From: Geosporobacter ferrireducens
GTDB taxonomy: Bacteria; Bacillota; Clostridia; Peptostreptococcales; Thermotaleaceae
DNA: 64,000 bases
Direction: 5' to 3'
Assembly (NCBI RefSeq): GCF_001750685.1
Contig: NZ_CP017269.1
Location: 496,001 to 560,000 of the forward strand
Positions within the stretch are counted from its first letter, which is position 1. The number at the start of each line of letters is the position of its first letter. Made by a program: the position numbers and the translations under genes. Positions 1 through 8,737 of this stretch are shown here, in pieces. The notes beneath the pieces are model-generated. The model was not told the origin of the DNA. It was given only the letters and a program-made list of their open reading frames with translations, and made no database searches.

Positions 1-55
1 TTTACAAAACAGCAGGTGCGTAATAATATTATAAATGAAATCATAAAATGTGTTA

Positions 56-152
56 ATAGAGGGAGTAACTGCCTGTTGCAAAGCAGGATCAAAGTCGTCA
101 TTTCGGTCCCCGTACCCGGCTTTGATAACATTTCTGTTTAGTGAGACTCTAT
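56..152 (+). promoter_or_regulatory. yybP-ykoY family (Mn2+) riboswitch aptamer
   Basis: The stretch shows the hallmarks of the yybP-ykoY class: GGGAGTAAC near the 5' end, the AAAGTCGTCATTTCGG block, the CCCGGCTTTGATAACA block, and a closing GTGAGAC. The basal P1 helix pairs ATAGAG (56-61) with CTCTAT (147-152). This family senses Mn2+ and often precedes P-type ATPases and other metal exporters, and such an ATPase follows here. The 3' strand of P1 is also the 5' arm of the terminator, which predicts an ON switch when metal is bound. Bases 1-55 upstream hold no gene that I can see. Confidence 0.9.
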
Positions 153-185
153 AGCTGGTTTTTAAGCCAGCTATAGAGTTTTTTT
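146..185 (+). terminator. Intrinsic terminator of the Mn2+ riboswitch expression platform
   Basis: A 13-bp stem (146-158 with 167-179) with an 8-nt loop is followed by a run of T. Its 5' arm shares CTCTAT with the riboswitch P1 helix, so the aptamer and the terminator are mutually exclusive. Confidence 0.9.
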
Positions 186-221
186 ATTATGAATCACTTA
201 TTCATGAAAGGTTGTGGGTAA

Positions 222-2792
222 ATGTTCAAAAAAGAAATAGCAACACTATTAGAGGAATTAGATACAAATTTAAAAGTAGGTCTTACAAGCAAACAGGTTC
301 AAGAGAGGCAGAGACATGGCCGCAATGTCCTTGATGAAAGAAAACCAAAGTCAATTTTCGCCAAAATTTTTGACCAAATTAATGAACCAATGATCTATAT
401 TCTAATGGTCGCTGCATTTATTTCTATGATTATGCATGAACTTAGCGATGCAATCATTATTATAATTGTAATTCTTCTCAATGCTGTAATCGGCTTAATA
501 CAGGAAGATAAGGCACAAAAATCATTAGACGCGCTAAGAAAGCTGTCCACACCAAAAACCTTGGTAAAGCGTGATCATCAGCTGCAAGAGATCAATGTTG
601 AAGATCTGGTTGTCGGGGATATTGTAATCATAGAATCCGGTCGATATATACCAGCTGATTTGAGACTTGCAGAGGTTGTCAATTTGAAAATCGACGAATC
701 CATATTAACAGGTGAGTCTGTACCTGTAGAAAAATCAAAAGATATAATTCTTGAAAACACCATAGCTTTAGGAGATATAAAAAATATGGCCTTTATGTCC
801 AGTTATGCAACCTATGGGCGGGGTGTAGGAATTGTTACAGCGACCGGTATGCATACAGAAATCGGTAAAATTGCCAGCATGCTCAATAATACAGAAGAAT
901 TGCAAACCCCTCTTCAAAAGAGATTGGCAGAATTAGGAAAGCTATTAGGAATTGCCTCTGTTATAATCTGTATTTTAATGTTTGGTATTGGTGTATTGCA
1001 GGGCCGCGATATTATCGAAATGCTCCTTGTTTCTATTTCTCTGGCCGTTGCCATCATTCCGGAGGGACTTCCGGCTGTAATCACGGTGGTACTTGCCCTC
1101 GGTGTTCAGCGAATGATTCACCAAAATGCTATTGTAAAAAAACTACCGGCTGTTGAAACACTCGGTTCAGTAAATGTAATTTGCTCTGATAAAACAGGTA
1201 CGATCACACAAAATAAAATGACTGTTACTTACTTTTATTATGATGGCCAATTGAAGAAATCAGAAGAATTAACAGAAGCTCATCGTCTATTAGTAGATGG
1301 TTTTATGCTTTGCAATGATGCAAACAATGAGAACGGCCCAATCGGCGACCCCACAGAAATCGCCTTATTGGATCTAGGAAAATATCTATCCTTAAATAAA
1401 AGCGAATTAGTTATGCAATTCCCACGAATCGATGAAATTCCCTTTGATTCTGATAGAAAAATGATGACAACCTTTCACCATTATCATGGCAAAGAAATTA
1501 TTTTCACAAAGGGCGCACTAGATTTAATATTAAATAAAACTACCCATATTTTGATAAAAGGCGATAGACTGCCCATAAATCACTATATACAGGATATCCA
1601 GAAAAATGCCGCCTTACTGTCTAGTAAAGCACTTAGAGTGTTGGCTCTGACCTATAAAGAAAAAGATCACACCCCCTATGAAAGCAACCTTACTTTTATA
1701 GGCTTAGTCGGTATGATTGATCCTCCCCGCGAGGAAGTAGTGGAAGCCGTAAAACGGTGTAACCTAGCCGGCATTCGTACCATAATGATCACAGGAGACC
1801 ATCAGGATACTGCTTTTGCTATCGCTAAGGATGTAGGAATTTGTACCGATATTCATCAGGTGATGAGTGGCTACACACTCTCTAATCTAACTCAGGATGA
1901 CTTAAATAAAAATATTGAGCGCTATAGAGTTTTTGCCCGTGTACAGCCAGAGCATAAGGTTATGATTGTAAAGGCGCTGCAGTCAAAAGGATATACCGTT
2001 TCAATGACTGGTGACGGTGTAAATGATGCCCCATCCTTAAAAGCTGCCAATATTGGTGTTGCAATGGGTATAACCGGCAGCGATGTTTCCAAGGAAGCCT
2101 CTAGTATGATTTTAACCGATGATAATTTTGCTACGATTGTAAAAGCAGTTGAAGAAGGAAGAAACATTTACAGCAATATAAAAAAATCTATCCTATATCT
2201 TTTATCTTGCAATTTAGGTGAGGTCATCGCCTTATTTACAGCTGTATTGCTAAACTGGGCCACACCTTTAAAACCTATTCACATATTATGGGTAAATTTG
2301 GTAACCGATTCTCTCCCTGCCCTTGCACTAGGTGTGGATCCTAGTGATCAGGAGATTATGAGCGAACAGCCCAGGAAACAAAGTGAAAGCATTTTTGCAC
2401 AAGGCGGATTATTTTACCTCATCTTCAATGGCAGCTTTATTGCACTTTTGACTTTGATTTTATTCTGGTATGGATTAAAAACACAAAATATTATCTATGC
2501 ACAGACAATGGCATTTATGGTTCTCAGCATTTCCCAGTTGTTCCACTCTCTCAATAGTAGGAGCTTTAAAGAATCTATTTTCAAGGTGGGGATATTCAAG
2601 AATAAATTCTTACTCTATTCCGCTTTAATGGGTATCTTATTGCAAATATCTATCGTACAGATTCCTACTCTAAATAATTTTTTCAGCACGGTTCCATTAC
2701 TTATAAAGGATTGGCTGTTGATATTCGGACTATCTGCATCTATTCTCCTTGTAAATGAACTGATTAAATGCATCAAATCAAACTTGAAATAA
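222..2792 (+). CDS. P2A-type cation-transporting ATPase (Ca2+/Mn2+ class)
   Basis: A complete 856-residue P-type ATPase that would pump a divalent cation out of the cytoplasm at the expense of ATP. Visible motifs are the actuator TGES (163-166), the M4 metal site PEGLP (280-284), the phosphorylation motif DKTGT starting at D323, GDPTE in the nucleotide domain, and the hinge TGDGVNDAP (596-604). An N-terminal cation-ATPase domain and about ten membrane segments fit the SERCA/PMR1-like bacterial group. The Mn2+ riboswitch just upstream makes Mn2+ export the most likely role, although family members also carry Ca2+. It is monocistronic and ends at a bidirectional terminator. Confidence 0.93.
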   Translation: MFKKEIATLLEELDTNLKVGLTSKQVQERQRHGRNVLDERKPKSIFAKIFDQINEPMIYILMVAAFISMIMHELSDAIIIIIVILLNAVIGLIQEDKAQKSLDALRKLSTPKTLVKRDHQLQEINVEDLVVGDIVIIESGRYIPADLRLAEVVNLKIDESILTGESVPVEKSKDIILENTIALGDIKNMAFMSSYATYGRGVGIVTATGMHTEIGKIASMLNNTEELQTPLQKRLAELGKLLGIASVIICILMFGIGVLQGRDIIEMLLVSISLAVAIIPEGLPAVITVVLALGVQRMIHQNAIVKKLPAVETLGSVNVICSDKTGTITQNKMTVTYFYYDGQLKKSEELTEAHRLLVDGFMLCNDANNENGPIGDPTEIALLDLGKYLSLNKSELVMQFPRIDEIPFDSDRKMMTTFHHYHGKEIIFTKGALDLILNKTTHILIKGDRLPINHYIQDIQKNAALLSSKALRVLALTYKEKDHTPYESNLTFIGLVGMIDPPREEVVEAVKRCNLAGIRTIMITGDHQDTAFAIAKDVGICTDIHQVMSGYTLSNLTQDDLNKNIERYRVFARVQPEHKVMIVKALQSKGYTVSMTGDGVNDAPSLKAANIGVAMGITGSDVSKEASSMILTDDNFATIVKAVEEGRNIYSNIKKSILYLLSCNLGEVIALFTAVLLNWATPLKPIHILWVNLVTDSLPALALGVDPSDQEIMSEQPRKQSESIFAQGGLFYLIFNGSFIALLTLILFWYGLKTQNIIYAQTMAFMVLSISQLFHSLNSRSFKESIFKVGIFKNKFLLYSALMGILLQISIVQIPTLNNFFSTVPLLIKDWLLIFGLSASILLVNELIKCIKSNLK

Positions 2793-2821
2793 AAAAAACT
2801 GCCCATCGAGGGCAGTTTTTT
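2793..2821. terminator. Bidirectional terminator between the cation ATPase and dctM
   Basis: A 12-bp stem (AAAAAACTGCCC with its complement) with a 5-nt loop lies between two convergent genes, with A and T runs on both sides. It can serve both strands. Confidence 0.9.
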
Positions 2822-4115
2822 ATTTCCCCATTAAGAGGTTTGGTAAAAACAAAGTAATTTGTGGTATAAAGGTTAATGCAATCAATACAACAAACATAAC
2901 CACATAGAAAGGTATTAAAGACTTTGCAATATCTTCTATTTTTGCACCTCCAATGGTACAGCCTACAAACAAAGTAGAACCTACTGGCGGAGTGATTAGG
3001 CCAATTCCTAGATTTAGCATCATAACAATTCCAAATTGAATTGGATCCATGCCCACCTTCTGAACCACAGGTAGTAAAATAGGCGTTGTAATAAGAATTA
3101 GCGGGGCCATATCCATAATCATACCTAAGAATAGTAAGATAACATTTACCAATAATAAAATTACATACTTATTGTCAGAAAAAGCAATAAGAGTTTCTGT
3201 AACAATTGCAGGAATTCTTAAATAAGCCATCATCCAGCCAAAAGCACTTGAAGTCGCAATTACGGCCATTACCATTGCCAATGTACGTAATGAATTTCTC
3301 AAAATCTTATTCATTCTTGATATTGGAATATCTCTATAAATAAAAAAGGTAACAATAAAAGCATAGATTGCTGCAATGGCTGCTGATTCTGTAGCCGTAA
3401 AGACTCCTGAAATAACACCACCCATAATAATTACAGCTGTAAATAAGCCCAATAAGCTATCTTTCGTTATTTTTAGACCTTCTCTTAAAGTAACCTTATC
3501 CCCTTTAGGATAATTTCTTTGTACTGCTATAATATAACTCAATACCATTAGGGCTAGTCCAAGGAAAATTCCTGGCACCATACCGCCTAAAAATAGTCTT
3601 CCTACAGATAAGCCCCCTGCAGCTACGGAATAAATAATAACATTGTGACTAGGTGGAATAATTACACCTTGTGTAGATGAAGTTACTGTAACGTTTATAG
3701 AATAGTCCTTATCATAGCCCTGCTTTTCCATCATTGGGATCATAACTGACCCAATCGAAGAAGTATCTGCTACGGAAGATCCGGAAATCCCTCCAAAAAA
3801 CATGCTTGCCAGTATATTTACCATTGCTAATCCGCCTCTGACTCTTCCAATAATAACATTGGAAAAGTCAATGAGTCTTCTTGAAATACCGCCTTCACTC
3901 ATTATTTCTCCCGCAACAATAAAGAAGGGTATTGCTAGCAAAGAAAATGAGTTTATCCCTTTTACCATTTGTTGTGTAACAACCTGTGGCGGTATTTTTA
4001 AATATAGTGCAGTAACCATCGTAGATATTCCTAATGAAAACGCTACAGGTACACGTAATATTAAAAATATAAACAATAACCCAATTAATATGAGAATTGC
4101 TGTTACATTAATCAT
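2820..4115 (-). CDS. dctM: TRAP transporter large permease subunit DctM
   Basis: A 431-residue, very hydrophobic protein with about a dozen membrane segments and the conserved blocks of the DctM family (for example IPFFIVAGEIM, GSSVADTSSIG, and PILLPVVQKVGMDP). It forms the ion-coupled transport channel with DctQ and receives substrate from DctP. The gene follows dctQ by about 40 bp on the same strand and is the last gene of the TRAP set. Sodium-driven uptake of a hexuronate is inferred from the adjacent uxa genes; the sequence alone does not fix the substrate. Confidence 0.93.
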   Translation of the reverse strand: MINVTAILILIGLLFIFLILRVPVAFSLGISTMVTALYLKIPPQVVTQQMVKGINSFSLLAIPFFIVAGEIMSEGGISRRLIDFSNVIIGRVRGGLAMVNILASMFFGGISGSSVADTSSIGSVMIPMMEKQGYDKDYSINVTVTSSTQGVIIPPSHNVIIYSVAAGGLSVGRLFLGGMVPGIFLGLALMVLSYIIAVQRNYPKGDKVTLREGLKITKDSLLGLFTAVIIMGGVISGVFTATESAAIAAIYAFIVTFFIYRDIPISRMNKILRNSLRTLAMVMAVIATSSAFGWMMAYLRIPAIVTETLIAFSDNKYVILLLVNVILLFLGMIMDMAPLILITTPILLPVVQKVGMDPIQFGIVMMLNLGIGLITPPVGSTLFVGCTIGGAKIEDIAKSLIPFYVVMFVVLIALTFIPQITLFLPNLLMGK

Positions 4116-4154
4116 ATATTTATCTCCTTTCTTATGATCAATTCTATAATTTTA

Positions 4155-4631
4155 CTATTCTTTCTCTTCCTTTAATACCTCCGTTTTTCCCAATACTTTT
4201 GGTATAGAATAAAGGAAAATAAGAAATCCAGCTATAGGTACCATAATATATAAATAAGAGGAAGGTAATCTCGTTGCCGGAAGCGTAGAAGTCCTTGTCT
4301 GTATCGCCAGCAATCCTCCGTAGTAAAATAAAAACAAACCTGAAAATAATACAAGCACATGACCGAATCGAATAATAACCTTCTGAATTTTTTCTGGTAA
4401 TAAGCTCACAAAGTATTCTATGCTAAGATGAGACTCTCTTTTTACTCCGATAGAAATTCCAATAAAAGCAAACCAGACCATCAGTAACAATGCAACTTCT
4501 TCAGACCATCTTGGGGTCACAGAAAAGAAATATCTTGAAAAAACTTGTATAGATATGATTAAGATCATAAGTACTATAAAAATCATACCGATCTGCTCGA
4601 ATAATTTGTTGATTCTATCTAAAAATTTCAT
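4155..4631 (-). CDS. dctQ: TRAP transporter small permease subunit DctQ
   Basis: A 158-residue protein with four predicted membrane segments and the DctQ pattern, including the RWSEEVALLLMVWFAFIG block in the second helix region. It is the small membrane partner of DctM. A hairpin between dctP and dctQ may lower expression of the membrane subunits relative to the binding protein. Confidence 0.92.
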   Translation of the reverse strand: MKFLDRINKLFEQIGMIFIVLMILIISIQVFSRYFFSVTPRWSEEVALLLMVWFAFIGISIGVKRESHLSIEYFVSLLPEKIQKVIIRFGHVLVLFSGLFLFYYGGLLAIQTRTSTLPATRLPSSYLYIMVPIAGFLIFLYSIPKVLGKTEVLKEEKE

Positions 4632-4662
4632 AAACGATGCATCTCCTTCCCATATATTAATT

Positions 4663-4693
4663 AAAGGTGAAGAAAGGATATTTCTTCACCTTT
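4663..4693 (-). other. Intercistronic hairpin between dctP and dctQ
   Basis: A 13-bp perfect stem (4663-4675 with 4681-4693) with a 5-nt loop sits between the dctP stop and the dctQ start. The following minus-strand sequence is AT-rich but not a clean T run. It may act as a partial terminator or mRNA stabiliser, giving more binding protein than permease. That role is inferred. Confidence 0.7.
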
Positions 4694-4704
4694 TAATGTT
4701 TTTA

Positions 4705-5733
4705 CTATTTTGTATTTAATATTTGCTCAATGATATCTTTTCTATCTGCATATTGATCGTAAATCGACTTAACTGCATCCTGGAATGCTTTTTTCTCTTC
4801 TGCTGTTAACTTTGTTATGATACTTCCTTTTTCGATTGCTGCAGCTTCTGATTTTTGTTCTTCTTTAAACCATTCATCTCTCTCAAATTCAGCAGCTTGT
4901 TTTGCAGCTTCCATAATAATCGCTTGATCTTCTGCTGATAACTTGTCTATTGTTGCCTTACTTGCTAAAACCATTTCCGGAACTCTTGTATGCTCATCCA
5001 ATGTATAGTATTTTGCTACTTCAAGATGCGATGTTGAAAGATAACTTGGATAGTTGTTTTCTGCACCATCAATAACTCCGGTTTGAATCGCACTATATAC
5101 TTCTCCAAAAGCCATTGGTGTAGGAGAAGCGCCTAAGCTTTTCACAAGATCCATCATTAACTTACTCTCTTGCACTCTTATTTTAAGTCCTTTTAAATCC
5201 TGTGGAGATCTAATTTCCTTTTTTGAATTATAGAAGTTTCTAGCTCCTCCATCATACCAGGATAAACCTACCATATTGTTATCTTTTAGTCCGTTTAAGA
5301 AGCTATCTCCTAATTCACTGTCTAAAACCTTAAACATGTGGTCTCTATCATCGTATAGATAAGGAAGCATCAACACTTCTAAATCTTTATTGAACTCTGC
5401 CAGTGGTGCAATACTTGTTCTTATAAAATCGATTGCACCAAATTGTACTTGCTCTAATGTTGCTTTTTCATCTCCCAGCTGTCCACTTGGATAAACTTCA
5501 ATCTTTATTCTACCGTTGGTTTCCTGCTCAACAATCTCTGCAAATTTTTTGTTTGCTCTAACTGTAGGATAATCTTCGCTGTGAACATCCGCCATCCTTA
5601 AAACGATGGCCTTTTGCTCCTTTGGTTGATCTTGAGCTGTCCCCTGGTCTTTTGCAGGCGTCGCACATCCTGCCAAAGCCCCTATAGATAACACACCTGC
5701 TAATAGCAATGAACTTAGTTTTTTTAGCTTCAC
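4705..5733 (-). CDS. dctP: TRAP transporter substrate-binding lipoprotein DctP
   Basis: A 342-residue extracytoplasmic receptor of the DctP family. I choose the GTG start at 5733 because GGGAGG lies 6 bp before it; an upstream ATG would add 15 residues that do not look like a signal peptide. The N-terminus has a lysine-rich stretch, a hydrophobic core and the lipobox LAGC, so it should be anchored to the outer face of the membrane. The GLKIRVQES and GEVYSAIQTGVIDGAENN blocks are the usual ligand-binding region, with the Arg expected to hold the substrate carboxylate. Hexuronate is the inferred ligand. Confidence 0.92.
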   Translation of the reverse strand: MKLKKLSSLLLAGVLSIGALAGCATPAKDQGTAQDQPKEQKAIVLRMADVHSEDYPTVRANKKFAEIVEQETNGRIKIEVYPSGQLGDEKATLEQVQFGAIDFIRTSIAPLAEFNKDLEVLMLPYLYDDRDHMFKVLDSELGDSFLNGLKDNNMVGLSWYDGGARNFYNSKKEIRSPQDLKGLKIRVQESKLMMDLVKSLGASPTPMAFGEVYSAIQTGVIDGAENNYPSYLSTSHLEVAKYYTLDEHTRVPEMVLASKATIDKLSAEDQAIIMEAAKQAAEFERDEWFKEEQKSEAAAIEKGSIITKLTAEEKKAFQDAVKSIYDQYADRKDIIEQILNTK

Positions 5734-5869
5734 TGTTTTTCCTCCCTTATTTAGGTTCGATGATAACGTTTGCTGCATACCTTATGATAGCATTCCCCTT
5801 GAATCCCCATCAATGGACTGACTTGGTATCTTCTTCACTTTATTGACATGCATAAAAGTTTTTTGTCAA

Positions 5870-5917
5870 ATTATAAATAAAATTGGCTTTCCAATGATTT
5901 ACGACAAAGGAAAGCCA
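5870..5917 (-). terminator. Terminator after the YesN-like regulator gene
   Basis: A 9-bp stem (TGGCTTTCC, 5884-5892, with 5909-5917) is followed on the minus strand by a T-rich tail. It lies just past the stop of the response regulator and separates it from dctP. Confidence 0.8.
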
Positions 5918-5934
5918 TTGCGTAAGACTATGGT

Positions 5935-6990
5935 TTAATGATATTTTGTTGCAGGTCTCCCTGTATATCTTTTAAAAGCTCTGCTAAAATAATTTGCATC
6001 GTTATAGCCTACCTTATATGCAATTTCTTTTATAGAAAATTTCGTTGTTTTTAATAATTCTTTAGCAATTTCCATTCGCAGTTCAATAAGATAATCTTTA
6101 AAATTTTTTCCTTCAATCTTTTTAAACAACTTACTGAAATAGTGAGGATTCAGGTCAACGTATTCAGCGACCTCTTCTAGAGAAATCTCTTTATTGAAAT
6201 GATCTTTTATATATTCTTTTGCCAGTACAACGGCCTTTTCACTTCTATCCCTTGTAATATCGATTTTATCTATAACATCTTTTAAGAACCCTTCTAGAAT
6301 GACATTCATTCTATCTCCTGTTTGCAGTTGATCCGAAAGTAGCTTTAGGCTGGTATCTATGTCAAAATCAGATAGGTAGAATGATACATCTTGTAACACA
6401 GATTTCAAGATAATTTTTAAAGAGATTACAAGATCTTCTATCGATATCCTATAGGACTCCAAAGTAGTTATGATTTTATCAAAATACGCCAATGATCCTA
6501 CCAGATCTTTATTTAATAGTAATTCACTAATTCCTTTAATATACTCATTTAGATTAATTAATTGCTCTACCAACAATTCGTTTTCCAGCAGATCGTTAAC
6601 ACGATCCTTTCTTATTTTTATTTTGAGTAGAACACGCTCTATTGCATCCAGGAATTCATCATTTGCAATGGGCTTTAATAGATAATCGTTTACACCAATA
6701 TGAATTGCTTTCTTTGCGTATTCAAATTCGTCAAAGGCTGTCAATATAATAATCTCTATATTATTATTTTTAGATTTTATCTCCTTTGATGCTTGCAGCC
6801 CGTCCATAATCGGCATTTGTATATCCATTAATACCAAATCAATCGCCTCTCTCTCCAGACCTTCTATTGCTGCGTTTCCATTTGATACACTTTGAACGAC
6901 TCTTATTTCATTCTTAAAATACTTTTCGATCAAATATTCTAATCCTTTTCTTTCCAGGGGTTCATCATCTACAATCATGAGATGAATCAT
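5935..6990 (-). CDS. YesN-like response regulator, receiver plus AraC-type HTH
   Basis: A 351-residue cytoplasmic regulator. The N-terminal receiver (about 1-120) has the acidic pocket DDE near residue 8, phospho-acceptor D56 in VLMDIQMPIMDG, and the conserved K in LLKP. The middle is a helical linker. The C-terminus (about 255-350) carries two helix-turn-helix units of the AraC/XylS type, ending in the typical GYNDANYFSRAFKRYTGRPATKY block. Its start overlaps the stop of the upstream kinase by 4 bp (ATGA), so the two are translationally coupled. Position next to dctP suggests that it controls TRAP uptake in response to extracellular sugar acid. Confidence 0.93.
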   Translation of the reverse strand: MIHLMIVDDEPLERKGLEYLIEKYFKNEIRVVQSVSNGNAAIEGLEREAIDLVLMDIQMPIMDGLQASKEIKSKNNNIEIIILTAFDEFEYAKKAIHIGVNDYLLKPIANDEFLDAIERVLLKIKIRKDRVNDLLENELLVEQLINLNEYIKGISELLLNKDLVGSLAYFDKIITTLESYRISIEDLVISLKIILKSVLQDVSFYLSDFDIDTSLKLLSDQLQTGDRMNVILEGFLKDVIDKIDITRDRSEKAVVLAKEYIKDHFNKEISLEEVAEYVDLNPHYFSKLFKKIEGKNFKDYLIELRMEIAKELLKTTKFSIKEIAYKVGYNDANYFSRAFKRYTGRPATKYH

Positions 6991-8462
6991 ACGTGTATAC
7001 TCCTTTCCTTAGGCAATAAAACAATAATCGTTGTGCCCTTGCCTACTTCACTCTCAACCTTCAGCAAATCTCCTTTATCGAATATTATTTCCAGTCTGTT
7101 TTTTATGTTCATGAGTCCTATCCCTAAATCTACATTTGGATTCCCTTCTTTGAAGATATCCTTCACAGCTTTTGCACGCATTCCTTGGCCATTATCTTCG
7201 ACAAAAACATGGATATAAGCTTTGGACTCCTTAATATTTATTCTAATTAAACCGCCTTTTTCAGTTTCTCTAAAACCATGTTTTATAGCATTTTCTACTA
7301 AAGGCTGTATGGTCATTGGAGGAATATACACCTTATTCATATCAATATCTTCTTGTATACTCAATTCAAAGGATATTTGATCTTGAAATCTTGTACTTTG
7401 AATATGAATATATGACTTCAAGACACTTACCTCATCTTGTAGTGGCACCAGTTTGCTCTTTTTTGAAAGGTTATACCTAAGAATTTTACCGATAGAATCT
7501 ACTAGGCCCATGGTTTCATCTATATTTCCAAACATGGCTGTCAGTTTGATTGTATTTAAAGTATTGAATAAAAAGTGGGGATTAATCTGATTCTGCAATG
7601 ATAGAAACTGGGATTCCTTATACAGTTTATCAATTTTTGCACTTTTTAATTTTTCCTCGTTCAATCTATTTTCTAAGGCCGCTTTTTCCTTCATTTGTTC
7701 AATATAATCCTTTATGTCCTTTTTCATCTGGTTAAAGGCTGCTGCTAATGTATTTAGTTCCTGATAACTATTTTCACTTATATCTTCTACGTGAAACTGT
7801 CCGTTAGATATATTTCTTGCTGTATTTGAAAAGTTTGTAAGAATTGTCGTCGCATTTCTAACAGCTTTTCCAATATAAATAAAAAGCAGAATACCAATAA
7901 ATATAAAGGAAGCATTCATAAAAGTTTTCATTCTCACATAATCTCTTGTCAACAGTTGATGCTTTCTCGTGCCATGTTCCAGATAAACATTAATGAGCAA
8001 ATTTGAATACTGGATCATATAGGATGTAAGCCTTTTATATTCCACCATCATGTCATAGGTTTTCAGATCCCGTTCATTTCGAATTAAAATCTGCCGCACC
8101 AAATTTGATTCATATTCTAATAAATTATTTAGGATTCTGTTATACATATCGGTTTCTTCATTTTCACTTAATTCTTCCCTAATTTCTTCTAATAAAATTT
8201 TTATATTTGCCCTGCTTTTTTTATAATTATCTACACTGTCTTTCTGTTGCTGCGATATAAAAAGATCTAAATAATCATTGAAATTCCTTATCTCTAGTGA
8301 AATATGGCTTAAGTTTAAGTTTGTCTGATCAATTCTTCTTCTTTGGCTGGATAACATCTGATCTGTATAAAGACTTACAGCGAACGCCAGCGTAAGTATC
8401 ATCAACATGGTGATATATCCATATAACAAACTTGCCTTTAAGGACATTTTTTTATCATTCAT
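6987..8462 (-). CDS. YesM-like sensor histidine kinase
   Basis: A 491-residue membrane kinase. One membrane segment near residues 12-30 and another near 185-205 enclose an extracellular, mostly helical sensor region. A HAMP linker follows, then the His_kinase domain with phospho-acceptor H296 in NPHFLFNTLNTI, and a C-terminal ATPase domain with the N box QPLVENAIKHGF and G boxes DNGQG and GIGLMNIKNR. This is the YesM/LytS-type arrangement normally paired with YesN-type regulators, as here. It probably senses a sugar or a sugar-binding protein outside the cell. Confidence 0.93.
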   Translation of the reverse strand: MNDKKMSLKASLLYGYITMLMILTLAFAVSLYTDQMLSSQRRRIDQTNLNLSHISLEIRNFNDYLDLFISQQQKDSVDNYKKSRANIKILLEEIREELSENEETDMYNRILNNLLEYESNLVRQILIRNERDLKTYDMMVEYKRLTSYMIQYSNLLINVYLEHGTRKHQLLTRDYVRMKTFMNASFIFIGILLFIYIGKAVRNATTILTNFSNTARNISNGQFHVEDISENSYQELNTLAAAFNQMKKDIKDYIEQMKEKAALENRLNEEKLKSAKIDKLYKESQFLSLQNQINPHFLFNTLNTIKLTAMFGNIDETMGLVDSIGKILRYNLSKKSKLVPLQDEVSVLKSYIHIQSTRFQDQISFELSIQEDIDMNKVYIPPMTIQPLVENAIKHGFRETEKGGLIRINIKESKAYIHVFVEDNGQGMRAKAVKDIFKEGNPNVDLGIGLMNIKNRLEIIFDKGDLLKVESEVGKGTTIIVLLPKERSIHV

Positions 8463-8511
8463 TTTTCTCCCTCAGTTTTCTATTTGAAAATTGTATTATA
8501 CGTTTTAAATT

Positions 8512-8680
8512 TTCTATAAAAAGAGCGTCTACGACGCTTTCGCTAGGGAACCCTAGGTTCCCTTCGACGACTGCTATCGCAGTCTGAGCACCCTCCTTAG
8601 TACGGCAGGGGATTTCATCCCCTACAACCCCTATTTTTTATATAATAGAAAAGTAGAACTTTCCTAATTATATAAAAAAA
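8512..8680. repeat. Dispersed MITE-like repeat, copy A
   Basis: This intergenic segment is a longer copy of an element also found at 47540-47667. The shared parts are CTATAAAAAGAGCGT at the left, the long block around GTCTGAGCACCC and CCTTAGTACGGCAGGGG, and a right end that folds as a TATAT...AGAAAAGTA...ACTTTCCTA...ATATA hairpin. Copy A holds about 34 extra bases in its left third, including the palindrome AGGGAACCCTAGGTTCCCT. There is no coding capacity. It lies between the histidine kinase gene and the 3' end of uxaA. Confidence 0.8.
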
Positions 8681-8703
8681 GAGATAGTCCATTCTCTATC
8701 TCT
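8674..8703 (-). terminator. Terminator of the uxaBCA operon
   Basis: An 8-bp stem (AGAGATAG with CTATCTCT) is followed on the minus strand by a run of seven T. It lies 35 bp past the uxaA stop codon and directly abuts repeat copy A. Confidence 0.85.
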
Positions 8704-8737
8704 CTTATTATAAGCATTTTTTCTTTAATTAACTTTC

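Noticed and set aside
5757-5776. GATAACGTTTGCTGCA near the dctP start as a third uxa operator or a cre site
   Set aside because: It differs from the 17-bp operator at several positions and has three mismatches to the cre consensus, so it is not better than chance.
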